From: Ochrobactrum sp. Marseille-Q0166
GTDB lineage: Bacteria > Pseudomonadota > Alphaproteobacteria > Rhizobiales > Rhizobiaceae
Length of the DNA: 64,000 nt
Direction: 5' to 3'
NCBI RefSeq assembly: GCF_014397025.1
Contig: NZ_JACJUO010000001.1
Span: 2,032,501-2,096,500, forward strand
In this document: one piece after another, positions 8,855-18,620 of the stretch
How the letters are laid out: each line of letters starts with the position of its first letter
Position numbering within the stretch: position 1 is the stretch's first letter
Notes under the pieces: generated by a model
Told to the model about the DNA's origin: nothing
Databases searched by the model: none
Seen by the model: only the letters and a program-made list of their open reading frames with translations
Made by a program: the position numbers and the translations under genes

Positions 8855-9517
8855 TTAGAGCAGCTTGTCAATGATTGCCGACATTTCGTCAACCGAAAGG
8901 GCTCCAGCGTATTTCTGTCCATTGATGAAGAAAGTTGGCGTGGCGTTCACACCAAATTCCTGCGATCCGCGTTCCATCGTTGCTCTCACATCATCGAGAA
9001 CCTGCTGGTTCGTCAAGCAAGCCTTGAACGACTCCTGTGTAAAACCTGCAAGTTTTGCGATCTGAAGCAGCGCAGCTTCGCCATCAGCGGCACCAGCCCA
9101 CTGTTGCTGCTGCTTGAAGAACACTTCAATCATTGGGAAATAACGATCTTCCGGTGCGCAACGCGCCAGCATAAAGGCAGCAGTCGCACGCGGATCGAAT
9201 GGGAATTCGCGGAAGATCAGCTTTGCTTTACCGGTATCGATGTATTTCTCTTTGATGGTTGGTAATGTGTTGACCGCAAAATCAGCGCAATGCGAACAGG
9301 TCAGCGATGCATATTCCACGATCGTAACAGGCGCGTCGGCCTTGCCATAAACCATGTCCTTGAGTTTGCCGGCTTCTGCAACCTTGGCTGCATCGACGCT
9401 GGCTTCGGCGCTGCGGGACTGTGCGCTCGCATTGCCAGCAAAAGCCAGTCCTGCGGCTGCTGCGCCAGCAAGAGAAATAACATGTCTGCGGTTAAGCGTT
9501 GCAGGCATACGAATCAT
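8855..9517 (-). CDS. DsbA-family thiol:disulfide oxidoreductase
   Basis: A periplasmic thioredoxin-fold protein that would oxidise or isomerise disulfides in exported proteins. The signal region begins with NRRHVISLAGAAAAGLAFA and ends near ASA; the paired arginines hint at Tat export. The active site is C-S-H-C within SLTCSHCADF, around residue 75, and the cis-proline loop is NATPTFFING. The CxxC dipeptide and the length (220) match the DsbA-like proteins of Rhizobiales sometimes called BdbD/Com1-like. The start is set at the ATG with AGGA upstream; a TTG five codons earlier is possible. It lies between a DUF721 gene and smc. Confidence 0.88.
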   Translation of the reverse strand: MIRMPATLNRRHVISLAGAAAAGLAFAGNASAQSRSAEASVDAAKVAEAGKLKDMVYGKADAPVTIVEYASLTCSHCADFAVNTLPTIKEKYIDTGKAKLIFREFPFDPRATAAFMLARCAPEDRYFPMIEVFFKQQQQWAGAADGEAALLQIAKLAGFTQESFKACLTNQQVLDDVRATMERGSQEFGVNATPTFFINGQKYAGALSVDEMSAIIDKLL

Positions 9518-9639
9518 CCAGTCCTGTTTCAATGTTGACGTTTAAAAGCAATTTAGGGTGACAGATGATTAATCACCAGCCCTCCCTTGTTCAAATGAAG
9601 TTCAACAACAGCCTTGAATCATATTTATGGCAAATCATT

Positions 9640-10149
9640 TCATTTCTTTGTAGCGCGTTTTTCTGCGAGTATATTTTTGCCTAGCCGGGCGAGCGCTGCA
9701 CGTAGCGCATCGTCCTCAATTCCGTCAGTAGCCTTATCGATACGGCGCTCTTCGGAAGGTGCAAGAGGAGCCAATCGTTTTGGCTTGCGCCTGAAATCAA
9801 GTGCTGGCGGCTTTTGCTCGATTTTAATGCGGGCAACAGCGGAAAAACCTAAGAAACCATTGACGCGGCTTATGATTTCACCCGTCTCATGCTGGATTTG
9901 CAAAGCGGCGAAGCCTTCACAAGCAATGACAAGCGTTGCAGGTGTAAAAGGATCATCCTGACTGATCCGTCTTGGCCACAAAATGCGCAGAGGTCGTGAA
10001 GATGCACCCACTACCGGTCCAACAATATCTTCCCAAGATTGCAGCAGTGAGAGATTTATACCCGCGCGCTTCTGCAACATCGGGTCCATGAGGCCAGATG
10101 TCATATCTGCCAGCGGCCGGAAGCCCCTTTTTGCTTTCTGTTCGCTCAT
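9640..10149 (-). CDS. DUF721 (DciA-like) protein
   Basis: A 169-residue protein with the DUF721 core: SWEDIVGPVVGASSRPLRI in the N-terminal half, followed by LVIACEGFAALQIQHETGEII. DciA proteins of this family recruit the replicative helicase DnaB in bacteria lacking DnaC. The basic, proline-rich C-terminal part (RRKPKRLAPLAP) fits DNA binding. The start codon overlaps the stop of the upstream epimerase gene by four bases (ATGA), so translation may be coupled. Whether it loads DnaB, which is encoded at 60.5 kb, is inference from the family. Confidence 0.75.
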   Translation of the reverse strand: MSEQKAKRGFRPLADMTSGLMDPMLQKRAGINLSLLQSWEDIVGPVVGASSRPLRILWPRRISQDDPFTPATLVIACEGFAALQIQHETGEIISRVNGFLGFSAVARIKIEQKPPALDFRRKPKRLAPLAPSEERRIDKATDGIEDDALRAALARLGKNILAEKRATKK

Positions 10150-11123
10150 CGCGTCCCATTATAGCCGCGAAACCACTCAACAAACAAAGGAATACCTTCA
10201 TCGAGTGTGGTTTTAGGACTGAAACCGAGATCACGCGCCGCAAGTGCAATATCGGCATAGGTACGCGGAACGTCGGCAGCGGACATCGGCTCAAGTTTAC
10301 GGATCGCTTGCTTGCCACATGCTTTTTCAATTGCCGAGATGAAATCGTTGAGCATGACCGGGCGATTATTACCGAGGTTATAGACAGGCGCGGTTTGTTC
10401 AGGCTGTTCGATGATCCGTTTTACGGCACCCAAAACGCCACTCACAATGTCATCAACAAATGTGAAGTCTCGCTGCATCTGACCATTGTTATAAACGCGG
10501 ATCGGCTCGTCCTTAAGGATCGCCGAAGTGAACAACCATGGCGCCATGTCTGGCCGTCCAAATGGACCATAAACCGTAAAAAAGCGTAAACCGGTCGAGT
10601 GCAGGCCGTGAACATGCTTGTAAGATACGGCGAGAAGCTCTCCTGAGCGCTTTGTGGCAGCATAGACCGAGACCGGGCGGTCAACAGCGTCACTTTCAGA
10701 AAACGGGATTTTTTCGTTTGCGCCATAAACCGATGACGAGCTGGCATAAACCACAGGCGGACGTTTTTCGAGCTTCAACGCCGCTTCAAAGACAGTAACC
10801 TGTCCCATGACATTGGCCGAAACATAGGCTGCGGGGTTTTCGATTGAATAACGAACACCCGCCTGTGCCGCCAAGTGTACGATTACATCAACATCACCAT
10901 CAATGCCGATTGCCGTATTAAAAGCTTCCGCGTCGGAAATATCAGCTTGCGCAAAGCGGAAATTATCACGCGCATTCAGCTTGGCAAGGCGCGTTTCCTT
11001 GAGATCAACCTGATAATAATCATTGAGATTATCAATACCGACGACCTGCCAGCCTTCATCCAGAAGGCGCACTGCTGTGTGAAAGCCGATGAAGCCAGCA
11101 GCCCCTGTCACGATTGCTTTCAT
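10146..11123 (-). CDS. NAD-dependent UDP-sugar epimerase, UDP-glucuronate 4-epimerase type
   Basis: A 325-residue extended short-chain dehydrogenase. The Rossmann motif GAAGFIGFHTA starts near residue 7, DNLNDYY follows at the second strand, the catalytic serine lies in YASSSSVYG, and the YxxxK pair is YAATKRS. FFTVYGPFGRPDMA is characteristic of UDP-glucuronate 4-epimerases (LpsL/CapI), which supply UDP-galacturonate for LPS core. The ATG at 11123 is preferred because AGGAA lies nine bases upstream. It directly follows the O-antigen ligase gene and overlaps the DUF721 gene, so it probably belongs to an LPS operon. Specificity for the exact sugar is not proven. Confidence 0.85.
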   Translation of the reverse strand: MKAIVTGAAGFIGFHTAVRLLDEGWQVVGIDNLNDYYQVDLKETRLAKLNARDNFRFAQADISDAEAFNTAIGIDGDVDVIVHLAAQAGVRYSIENPAAYVSANVMGQVTVFEAALKLEKRPPVVYASSSSVYGANEKIPFSESDAVDRPVSVYAATKRSGELLAVSYKHVHGLHSTGLRFFTVYGPFGRPDMAPWLFTSAILKDEPIRVYNNGQMQRDFTFVDDIVSGVLGAVKRIIEQPEQTAPVYNLGNNRPVMLNDFISAIEKACGKQAIRKLEPMSAADVPRTYADIALAARDLGFSPKTTLDEGIPLFVEWFRGYNGTR

Positions 11124-11128
11124 GGATG

Positions 11129-12376
11129 TCATTTCCTGCAAATATAGTTTGTTAAACCAGCGCGGCGGAAAGCCATAACGCGCCGTGAGGCTGCTGCATT
11201 TAGCGCTGCAATGAAGAACATAGCCGACGCAATCGTTACCTCATGTAAAAGCGGGTTATGCAACATACCGTAACTGCCACAGACCACTGCAAAATAGATC
11301 AATGCGCGCCGCATAGCCCAGCTGTCGGCGGTCCGCCAGAGATAAATGAATATCGCAATAAAGGCTGCAAACATGAAGAAGAGGCCGATGATACCGTCAT
11401 TCAGCAATTCGTCGAGCACCGTGTTATGAACATGGCGAAATCCCGTAAGCATTGGCGCCTGTTCACCAGACGCCTGCCTGACAATATCCATCTTTGAATA
11501 AGAACCTACGCCCGCGACCGGATGCTGTTTAATAACATTAACGGCATTCGTCCACATAACCTCACGGATATCTGCGGAGATTTTGTCTTGCCATTTGGAA
11601 CTGTCGCCGGTGTCGTAATATTCGACCATGCCTGCAAAGCGCTTTGAAATAGCATCGCCAACCGGACCGACAATGACAAGTGCCGCAACGGCTGTAACAA
11701 GTGCTGCATAGATCGCTCCCTGCTGCTTCAGGCTATAGCGTCGCAGAAACAAAATAATCTCAATCGCAGCAAAAGTTGGTAAGACAACGATAACTGCTCG
11801 GGTTTCAGATGCGAGCACGGCAGCCAGTCCCAGGACGAGCCAATGTGGCCCATTTGAAAGATACCTCGGAGCTTTAGAGATCGGAATTCCTGCGGAAATT
11901 GCTGAAACGCCTGCGACGAAGGCAAATACTGCCTCATTGCCACCGACGCCGATGCGCCCACCTTGTTCGAACAACAGATAAATTACCGCCAGTACAGCCA
12001 TAACAATTCCGGCCCGCGATCCAAGAACATAAGATCGTAAAGGATCACGGATCAGAACCATGCCTGCGCTAGCAAACGCAAAAACAGTTATCAGGAGTGT
12101 GTATCCGATTTGACGATTGTCTGAAAAAGGCTCGCCGCGATAAATAATGAGGCCGAGCGACCATGCTGCGTAGAGGAGAATAAAAATATAAAACTTCTTC
12201 GCGAACAGTCTCGTCGTATTATGACGCGCTGCTGCGAGATAAATACCTAAACAAGAAAATACAAACAGTAAGACCGGGCCCAGTCCAAGCCGAATGGGCA
12301 TAGCAGCAGAGGCTACAGTCAGAGCCCAATGATCAACTTTTCGTCGAACCAGGAATGACTTTTTAAAAAAACTCAT
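11129..12376 (-). CDS. O-antigen ligase (Wzy_C) family membrane protein
   Basis: A 415-residue inner-membrane protein with about ten to twelve hydrophobic segments. The large periplasmic loop carries HPVAGVGSYSK and FRHVHNTVLDELLNDGIIG, the hallmark of O-antigen ligases and polymerases (WaaL/Wzy_C). It would transfer polysaccharide from its lipid carrier onto lipid A-core. Its start overlaps the end of the GT25 gene by 14 bases in a different frame. In Brucella, as I recall, the WadA protein carries a GT25 domain and a Wzy_C domain in one chain; here the same two domains are separate overlapping genes. Confidence 0.82.
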   Translation of the reverse strand: MSFFKKSFLVRRKVDHWALTVASAAMPIRLGLGPVLLFVFSCLGIYLAAARHNTTRLFAKKFYIFILLYAAWSLGLIIYRGEPFSDNRQIGYTLLITVFAFASAGMVLIRDPLRSYVLGSRAGIVMAVLAVIYLLFEQGGRIGVGGNEAVFAFVAGVSAISAGIPISKAPRYLSNGPHWLVLGLAAVLASETRAVIVVLPTFAAIEIILFLRRYSLKQQGAIYAALVTAVAALVIVGPVGDAISKRFAGMVEYYDTGDSSKWQDKISADIREVMWTNAVNVIKQHPVAGVGSYSKMDIVRQASGEQAPMLTGFRHVHNTVLDELLNDGIIGLFFMFAAFIAIFIYLWRTADSWAMRRALIYFAVVCGSYGMLHNPLLHEVTIASAMFFIAALNAAASRRVMAFRRAGLTNYICRK

Positions 12377-13172
12377 CCCCCGCCTCTTTCAAGCGTTTTA
12401 CTTTTAAGGCGTAGGCGATTCTCTTCATATAGTCGGTTGCCCGGAAGAAGAGTGTAGTAATCCTTTTATAGGGCGGCAAGCGCGTTTTGGCGTAGGTCCC
12501 TCGTCCTTCTGCAATTGTTGAAACTGCAACATCAGAAAACTCAACGGGCGGAATATTGGTTGTGAACAGCTCATAACCCCCATCCCAACCGCGTTCCATA
12601 GCGACATCATAAGGAAGCGACATTGGCTTTATCGCAGCAAGCAGTTTTCTGGCGCCATCCTTGGTCAAAAGATACGCGGCGGAACTGCCCAATGGCCCGT
12701 GCAGACTACGCCCAATTGAAAATCGCCCAATAACTGCGCCGAAACTACGAAAAGCAGCCATACGATGATTAATGAGCTTGATGACGTCCCAGCCCTGCAA
12801 CTTTATCGCACCGTTGATAAATGGCAGAAAATCCGATGTAAACCGCACATCATCTTCAACGATGACCGCATAGGGTTCCGCCGCAGCAATAATCGCCTCC
12901 AGAGCTTTAATATGGCTGAAATAACAGCCAATTTCAGCAGGCAATACGATTTTGCCGTGACGCCTCCGAAAGCTGGCCTCGTCAAGATTGGCAAGCTCAT
13001 GCTCTTTTAGCAATTTACCTTCAACCGCTTCAACGCGACGTAATTCGATACCGAACTGTTCAGCGCTGGCCTTCAGAGCTTCCCAACGCTGAAAAGATCG
13101 AGCAAGATTGATCACATAAACTGGAACCGAATTACTCAAACGCAAATTCTCTTCAAAATACTTTTGCCCCAT
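12363..13172 (-). CDS. Glycosyltransferase family 25 (LPS core)
   Basis: A 269-residue cytoplasmic glycosyltransferase of the LOS/LPS type. The N-terminal YVINLARSFQRW around residues 19-30 is the GT25 sugar-nucleotide motif, EIGCYFSHIKALE follows, and VIVEDDVRF (residues 104-111) supplies the DxD-like metal site. SSAAYLLTKDGARKLL is also typical. It is the first gene of a run with an overlapping O-antigen ligase and an epimerase. The start has only a weak ribosome binding site. It resembles the N-terminal half of Brucella WadA/LpsA, but orthology is not established by eye. Confidence 0.85.
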   Translation of the reverse strand: MGQKYFEENLRLSNSVPVYVINLARSFQRWEALKASAEQFGIELRRVEAVEGKLLKEHELANLDEASFRRRHGKIVLPAEIGCYFSHIKALEAIIAAAEPYAVIVEDDVRFTSDFLPFINGAIKLQGWDVIKLINHRMAAFRSFGAVIGRFSIGRSLHGPLGSSAAYLLTKDGARKLLAAIKPMSLPYDVAMERGWDGGYELFTTNIPPVEFSDVAVSTIAEGRGTYAKTRLPPYKRITTLFFRATDYMKRIAYALKVKRLKEAGDEFF

Positions 13173-13297
13173 ATCGTCTAAAGCCTAATTATCATAAAGT
13201 GCCGCACACAATGCACTTTGTTTTTATACCCATTCTAAAAATACGGCGTTAATCAGGAATTACAGATTCTTTCTATAGGTCAAATTATATAACGCCC

Positions 13298-14392
13298 ATG
13301 CTCAACGCGCATAAATCTCATAAAACAACAGCTATTTTGAACTGGTATGATCGCCACCATCGTATACTGCCCTGGCGTGTCACTCCAACAGAACACGCAC
13401 GCGGAATTAAAATCGACCCTTATCGGGTTTGGCTATCAGAAGTGATGCTGCAACAAACGACCGTTGAAGCGGTCAAAACCTATTTCACTAAATTCGTTGC
13501 CTTCTGGCCTGATGTCAACTCGATGGCAAAAGCAAGTGAAGATGATGTCCTGCGTGCATGGGCCGGGTTGGGTTATTACTCTCGCGCCCGCAATCTCAAG
13601 AAATGTGCCGATCTTATCGCTGCCAACTATAATGGGAAATTCCCAACGACTGCAGCTGAATTAAAGCTGCTGCCCGGTGTAGGCGATTATACCTCGGCCG
13701 CGATTGCTGCCATTGCCTTCGGAGAGCCTGCGGCTGTGGTTGACGGCAATGTCGAACGCGTTGTCTCCCGCCTCTATGCCATTCACACCCCTCTCCCCGC
13801 CGCAAAAACGCAAATACGCATTTTGATGGGCAAACTCACACCGCACGACAGGCCCGGAGACTTTGCGCAGGCCGTCATGGATTTGGGAGCAACAATCTGC
13901 ACGCCGCGACGCCCGGCTTGCGCGATATGTCCGCTCAATGATGACTGCCAGGCTCTTGCACATCACGATCCCGAAACATTCCCGGTGAAAGCACCGAAAG
14001 CAGCAAAGCCTGTACGAACGGGGGCAGCATTTATCGCGATTGCAGATGATGGCTCGGTGCTGCTACGCAAACGGAAAGGCGAAGGTCTGCTGGCTGGCAT
14101 GAGCGAAGTCCCCGGTAGCGCATGGACGGCACGCATCGACGGGGATACGACAATCAATGCCGCCCCCTTCCCCGACAACTGGTTGCCAGCTGGTGCCATC
14201 ACCCATGTATTCACGCATTTTGAATTGCGTCTGTCTGTCTATTCAGCCAGTGATATTGCTAAACGCAATGATATGGACGGCTGGTGGTCCGCCCCTTCCG
14301 AACTTGAGGGCGAAGCACTTCCTACTGTTATGAAAAAGGCCATCGCTGCCGCCATTCCAGATGCTTTCAAAAAGGGAAGGAAAAAGCTTTGA
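13298..14392 (+). CDS. mutY: A/G-specific adenine DNA glycosylase
   Basis: MutY removes adenine mispaired with 8-oxoguanine or guanine. The 364-residue protein shows the EVMLQQTTVEAV motif, the helix-hairpin-helix LPGVGDYTSAAI, the catalytic aspartate in VVDGNVERV, and the 4Fe-4S ligand pattern C-x6-C-x2-C-x5-C in CTPRRPACAICPLNDDC. A NUDIX-like C-terminal domain that recognises 8-oxoG follows (GEGLLAGMSEVPG). It is divergent from the GT25 gene and its stop overlaps the start of the next HAD gene. Confidence 0.96.
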   Translation: MLNAHKSHKTTAILNWYDRHHRILPWRVTPTEHARGIKIDPYRVWLSEVMLQQTTVEAVKTYFTKFVAFWPDVNSMAKASEDDVLRAWAGLGYYSRARNLKKCADLIAANYNGKFPTTAAELKLLPGVGDYTSAAIAAIAFGEPAAVVDGNVERVVSRLYAIHTPLPAAKTQIRILMGKLTPHDRPGDFAQAVMDLGATICTPRRPACAICPLNDDCQALAHHDPETFPVKAPKAAKPVRTGAAFIAIADDGSVLLRKRKGEGLLAGMSEVPGSAWTARIDGDTTINAAPFPDNWLPAGAITHVFTHFELRLSVYSASDIAKRNDMDGWWSAPSELEGEALPTVMKKAIAAAIPDAFKKGRKKL

Positions 14393-15003
14393 TCACTCCT
14401 GTCAAACATGTCGTGTTCGATATTGGAAAAGTGCTTCTGCATTACGATCCAGAGCTCGCTTATCTGGACACCATCCCGGACGCTCACGAACGGAAGTGGT
14501 TTCTGGAAAATATTTGCACCAGCGCATGGAATATAGAGCAGGATCGCGGGCGTAGCTGGCAGGATGCAGAAGAGCTTCTGATTCGCGATCACCCGGAACG
14601 CAGCGAACAAATTAAAACATTCAGACGAAACTGGAGCCTGATGATTCCTTATGCTTATGAGGACAGCGTTGCAATTCTACGCGGTTTGATTGCACAAGGT
14701 CATGATGTGACCATGCTCACAAATTTTGCTTCGGATACGCTGCCCGAAGCACAGAGCCGCTTCCCGTTCCTGAAAGAAAGTCGTGGTGTTACTGTTTCAG
14801 GAGATATTCGCCGGCTGAAGCCGGAACGCGAAATTTATGAGCACCATGTAGAAACCTTTAATCTCGATCCGGCTGCGACCCTGTTTATCGACGACAGTAT
14901 TGCCAATGTTGAAGGTGCCAAAGCAGCCGGATGGCAGGCCATACATTTTACAGGCGCAGCGAAGCTTGGCGATGACTTGCGGCGCCTCGGTCTTTCTTTC
15001 TGA
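14389..15003 (+). CDS. HAD-superfamily hydrolase (subfamily IA)
   Basis: A 204-residue phosphatase-like protein with HAD motif I as FDIGKVL at residue 10, motif II LTNF, motif III near LKPEREIY and motif IV FIDDSIANVEGA. In motif I the first aspartate nucleophile is kept but the usual second aspartate (DxD) is replaced by glycine-lysine, as in some YihX-like members. It begins with TTG overlapping the mutY stop (TTGA), with GGAAGG upstream, so it is translationally coupled to mutY. The substrate is unknown. Confidence 0.8.
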   Translation: MITPVKHVVFDIGKVLLHYDPELAYLDTIPDAHERKWFLENICTSAWNIEQDRGRSWQDAEELLIRDHPERSEQIKTFRRNWSLMIPYAYEDSVAILRGLIAQGHDVTMLTNFASDTLPEAQSRFPFLKESRGVTVSGDIRRLKPEREIYEHHVETFNLDPAATLFIDDSIANVEGAKAAGWQAIHFTGAAKLGDDLRRLGLSF

Positions 15004-15024
15004 CATTAAGCAAAATGCCGATGC

Positions 15025-15062
15025 AAAAAGCCCTCGGAGCAGAATGCTTCGAGGGCTTTTTT
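15025..15062. terminator. Bidirectional terminator between the HAD gene and ccrM
   Basis: A 12-bp stem AAAAAGCCCTCG pairs with CGAGGGCTTTTT, closing a 13-base loop. T-tracts occur on both strands, and it stands between two convergent genes. Confidence 0.85.
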
Positions 15063-15105
15063 ATCAGACTTTGTTGGAGGTCGTCCGATTGTAGTTTCTT
15101 GGGCT

Positions 15106-16535
<1,430 letters not shown>

Positions 16536-18320
16536 ATGAATATCAACGAGTTGCGTCATAACCGGTATTTGCGCGTTCTTTTTGTACCGTTCCGAATGCG
16601 TGCCCTTGTACGCGGCAGCGAAATAGGGCTTGCCGTCGCAGGCGCGCTTATCGGGATTATCTCGGCGCTGGCAGTTGCAGCTATTGATGGCATTTCACAA
16701 TGGATGCATCATGCGCTGTTCGATCTGGCCGATGGAGAAAGACTAAGCTCAGCCTCGCAGCTAAATCCGACAGCTTATCTTGCTCCCATTGCTGGCGGCA
16801 TTCTCATGGGCATCGTGATATGGGTGCTGGCACGCTGGCGCAAAAAGCCGATCGTTGACCCTATCGAAGCAAATGCGCTGCATGGCGGCCATCTGTCACT
16901 GACCGACAGTTTCATCCTTGTCGGACAAAATCTTATTGCAAATGGCTTTGGCGCCTCGGTCGGGCTGGAGGCAGCCTATACGCAGCTTTCGAGTGGCTTC
17001 GCTTCTCGCATAGGACGCATACTCAAACTGCGTCGTGCCGATCTGCGGACGCTTGTAGGCTGTGGAGCTGCGGCAGCAATTGCGAGCGCTTTCAATGCAC
17101 CGCTTACCGGAGCATTTTACGCATTTGAGTTGATTATTGGCGTCTATTCAATTGCGACGCTGGCCCCGGTGGTTGTCGCTGCAATTGTTGGAATGCTTGT
17201 AACGCAAGCTATTGGTGGCGCGCCGCTGGTTATTCACGTAGGACAACTTGATGGCATTGCCGCGCGCGATTATCTGCCTGCACTTGTGCTCGGCTTTGTT
17301 ACCGCCGGCATCGCGATTTTGATCATGCGTGGCGTCACAACCGTTGAACGAGTTGCACGCAAGAGTGCGGTGCCAACTGTATTTGCGCCCGCGATTGGCG
17401 GCGCAGTTGTCGGCATGATAGCCTTTGTTTCTCCGCAGGTTCTCGCGTCAGGCCACGGTGCGCTGCATCTCGATCTGAATGCCAGCCTTACAATCCCCGT
17501 CCTGCTCTTGCTGATTTTCAGCAAATCGCTGGCCTCGGCTGTCTCTATTGGCTCCGGTTTTCGCGGTGGTCTGTTCTTTGCATCGCTGTTTCTAGGCGCG
17601 CTTACGGGCAAGCTATTTGCCATCCTGACCGGCTATGTCCTGCCATTAACGCTGGAACCAGAAGCCTATGCCGTTATTGGGATGAGTTCGATGGCAGTCG
17701 CGATCATTGGCGGCCCCCTAACGATGACCTTCCTCGCGCTGGAGCTTACCGCAGATTTCCCTCTTGCAATGCTAGTTCTGGGCGCTGTCGTCTCATCATC
17801 GCTCATGGTAAGAAAGACATTCGGCTACTCGTTTGCAACTTGGCGGTTCCATCTGCGCGGTGAAGCTATCCGATCAGCCCATGATATTGGCTGGGTTCGC
17901 AATCTCACTGTCAATCGTATGATGCGTCATGACGTCAAGACCGTGCAAATCGACACGGACATCGAAACATTCCGTCATGATTTCCCACTTGGCTCCACCC
18001 AACGCGTTATAGCAGTGGATAGCGAGGGCCATTATGTCGGCATGATACCGGTGCCGGAGGCCTATTCGGAAAGCTTCGATAAGACCGATGAAAAGCGCAG
18101 TATTCGCGAGTTGCTGCGCTATCAGGATGAGTTCCTGCTGCCACAGATGAACGCGAAAGAAGCCGTTGTGCGCTTTGATCGCGCGGAAGCAGAAGCACTT
18201 GCCGTTGTCGACAATGCGCAAGACCGTAAAGTTCTGGGGCTTTTGAGTGAAGCGCACACGTTACGCCGCTACAGCGAAGAGCTTGACCGGCGCAGACGTG
18301 AGGTTTCCGGCGAGGTATAA
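16536..18320 (+). CDS. ClC-type chloride channel/antiporter with CBS domains, divergent pore motifs
   Basis: A 594-residue membrane protein with the ClC fold: about ten hydrophobic segments to residue 420, then two CBS domains (RMMRHDVKTVQID and GLLSEAH). The equivalent of the GREGP filter loop reads FGASVGLEAAYTQ, keeping the gating glutamate but losing the glycine-proline; the GxFxP loop reads FRGGLFFASLF without its proline; the first GSGIP motif reads PIEANAL. The ion carried is therefore uncertain. The start at MNINELRH is my choice; an upstream in-frame ATG (16494) and the longer frame are alternatives. Confidence 0.8.
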   Translation: MNINELRHNRYLRVLFVPFRMRALVRGSEIGLAVAGALIGIISALAVAAIDGISQWMHHALFDLADGERLSSASQLNPTAYLAPIAGGILMGIVIWVLARWRKKPIVDPIEANALHGGHLSLTDSFILVGQNLIANGFGASVGLEAAYTQLSSGFASRIGRILKLRRADLRTLVGCGAAAAIASAFNAPLTGAFYAFELIIGVYSIATLAPVVVAAIVGMLVTQAIGGAPLVIHVGQLDGIAARDYLPALVLGFVTAGIAILIMRGVTTVERVARKSAVPTVFAPAIGGAVVGMIAFVSPQVLASGHGALHLDLNASLTIPVLLLLIFSKSLASAVSIGSGFRGGLFFASLFLGALTGKLFAILTGYVLPLTLEPEAYAVIGMSSMAVAIIGGPLTMTFLALELTADFPLAMLVLGAVVSSSLMVRKTFGYSFATWRFHLRGEAIRSAHDIGWVRNLTVNRMMRHDVKTVQIDTDIETFRHDFPLGSTQRVIAVDSEGHYVGMIPVPEAYSESFDKTDEKRSIRELLRYQDEFLLPQMNAKEAVVRFDRAEAEALAVVDNAQDRKVLGLLSEAHTLRRYSEELDRRRREVSGEV

Positions 18321-18321
18321 G

Positions 18322-18453
18322 TTAATTGGACGTATCAGTCGTGGGTTCAGTTCCGCGGTTTTCCGGCGTCACGCTGTAATAATATGGCGTTGCAAGAATA
18401 AACGCAAAAACAACGGCAATAGCTAGAATGAACAGCACAACAGATTTTCGCAT
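18322..18453 (-). CDS. Small single-pass membrane protein (43 residues)
   Basis: The frame begins MRKSVVLFILAIAVVFAFIL, a basic start followed by one 18-residue hydrophobic helix, and ends with a short polar tail (PENRGTEPTTDTSN). GGAGAAACTG stands directly before the ATG, a strong ribosome binding site. It is convergent with the ClC gene, with the two stop codons only a base apart. Either an inner-membrane anchor or an uncleaved signal; the tail would lie in the periplasm. The function is unknown. Confidence 0.72.
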   Translation of the reverse strand: MRKSVVLFILAIAVVFAFILATPYYYSVTPENRGTEPTTDTSN

Positions 18454-18620
18454 CAGTTTCTCCTTCTATGAAAGAAGAAACGGCTTCGCATCGACATCGT
18501 TCCCGGAAAAGCCGATAACGATTTCGCGGAAGTTTGACCTGTGGGTCATAAAGTTGTAGCTCATCGACAATGTTTTGTGGGTGATCTTACCCCATTTTCT
18601 CCCGAGTAAAGGCTTTTGAC

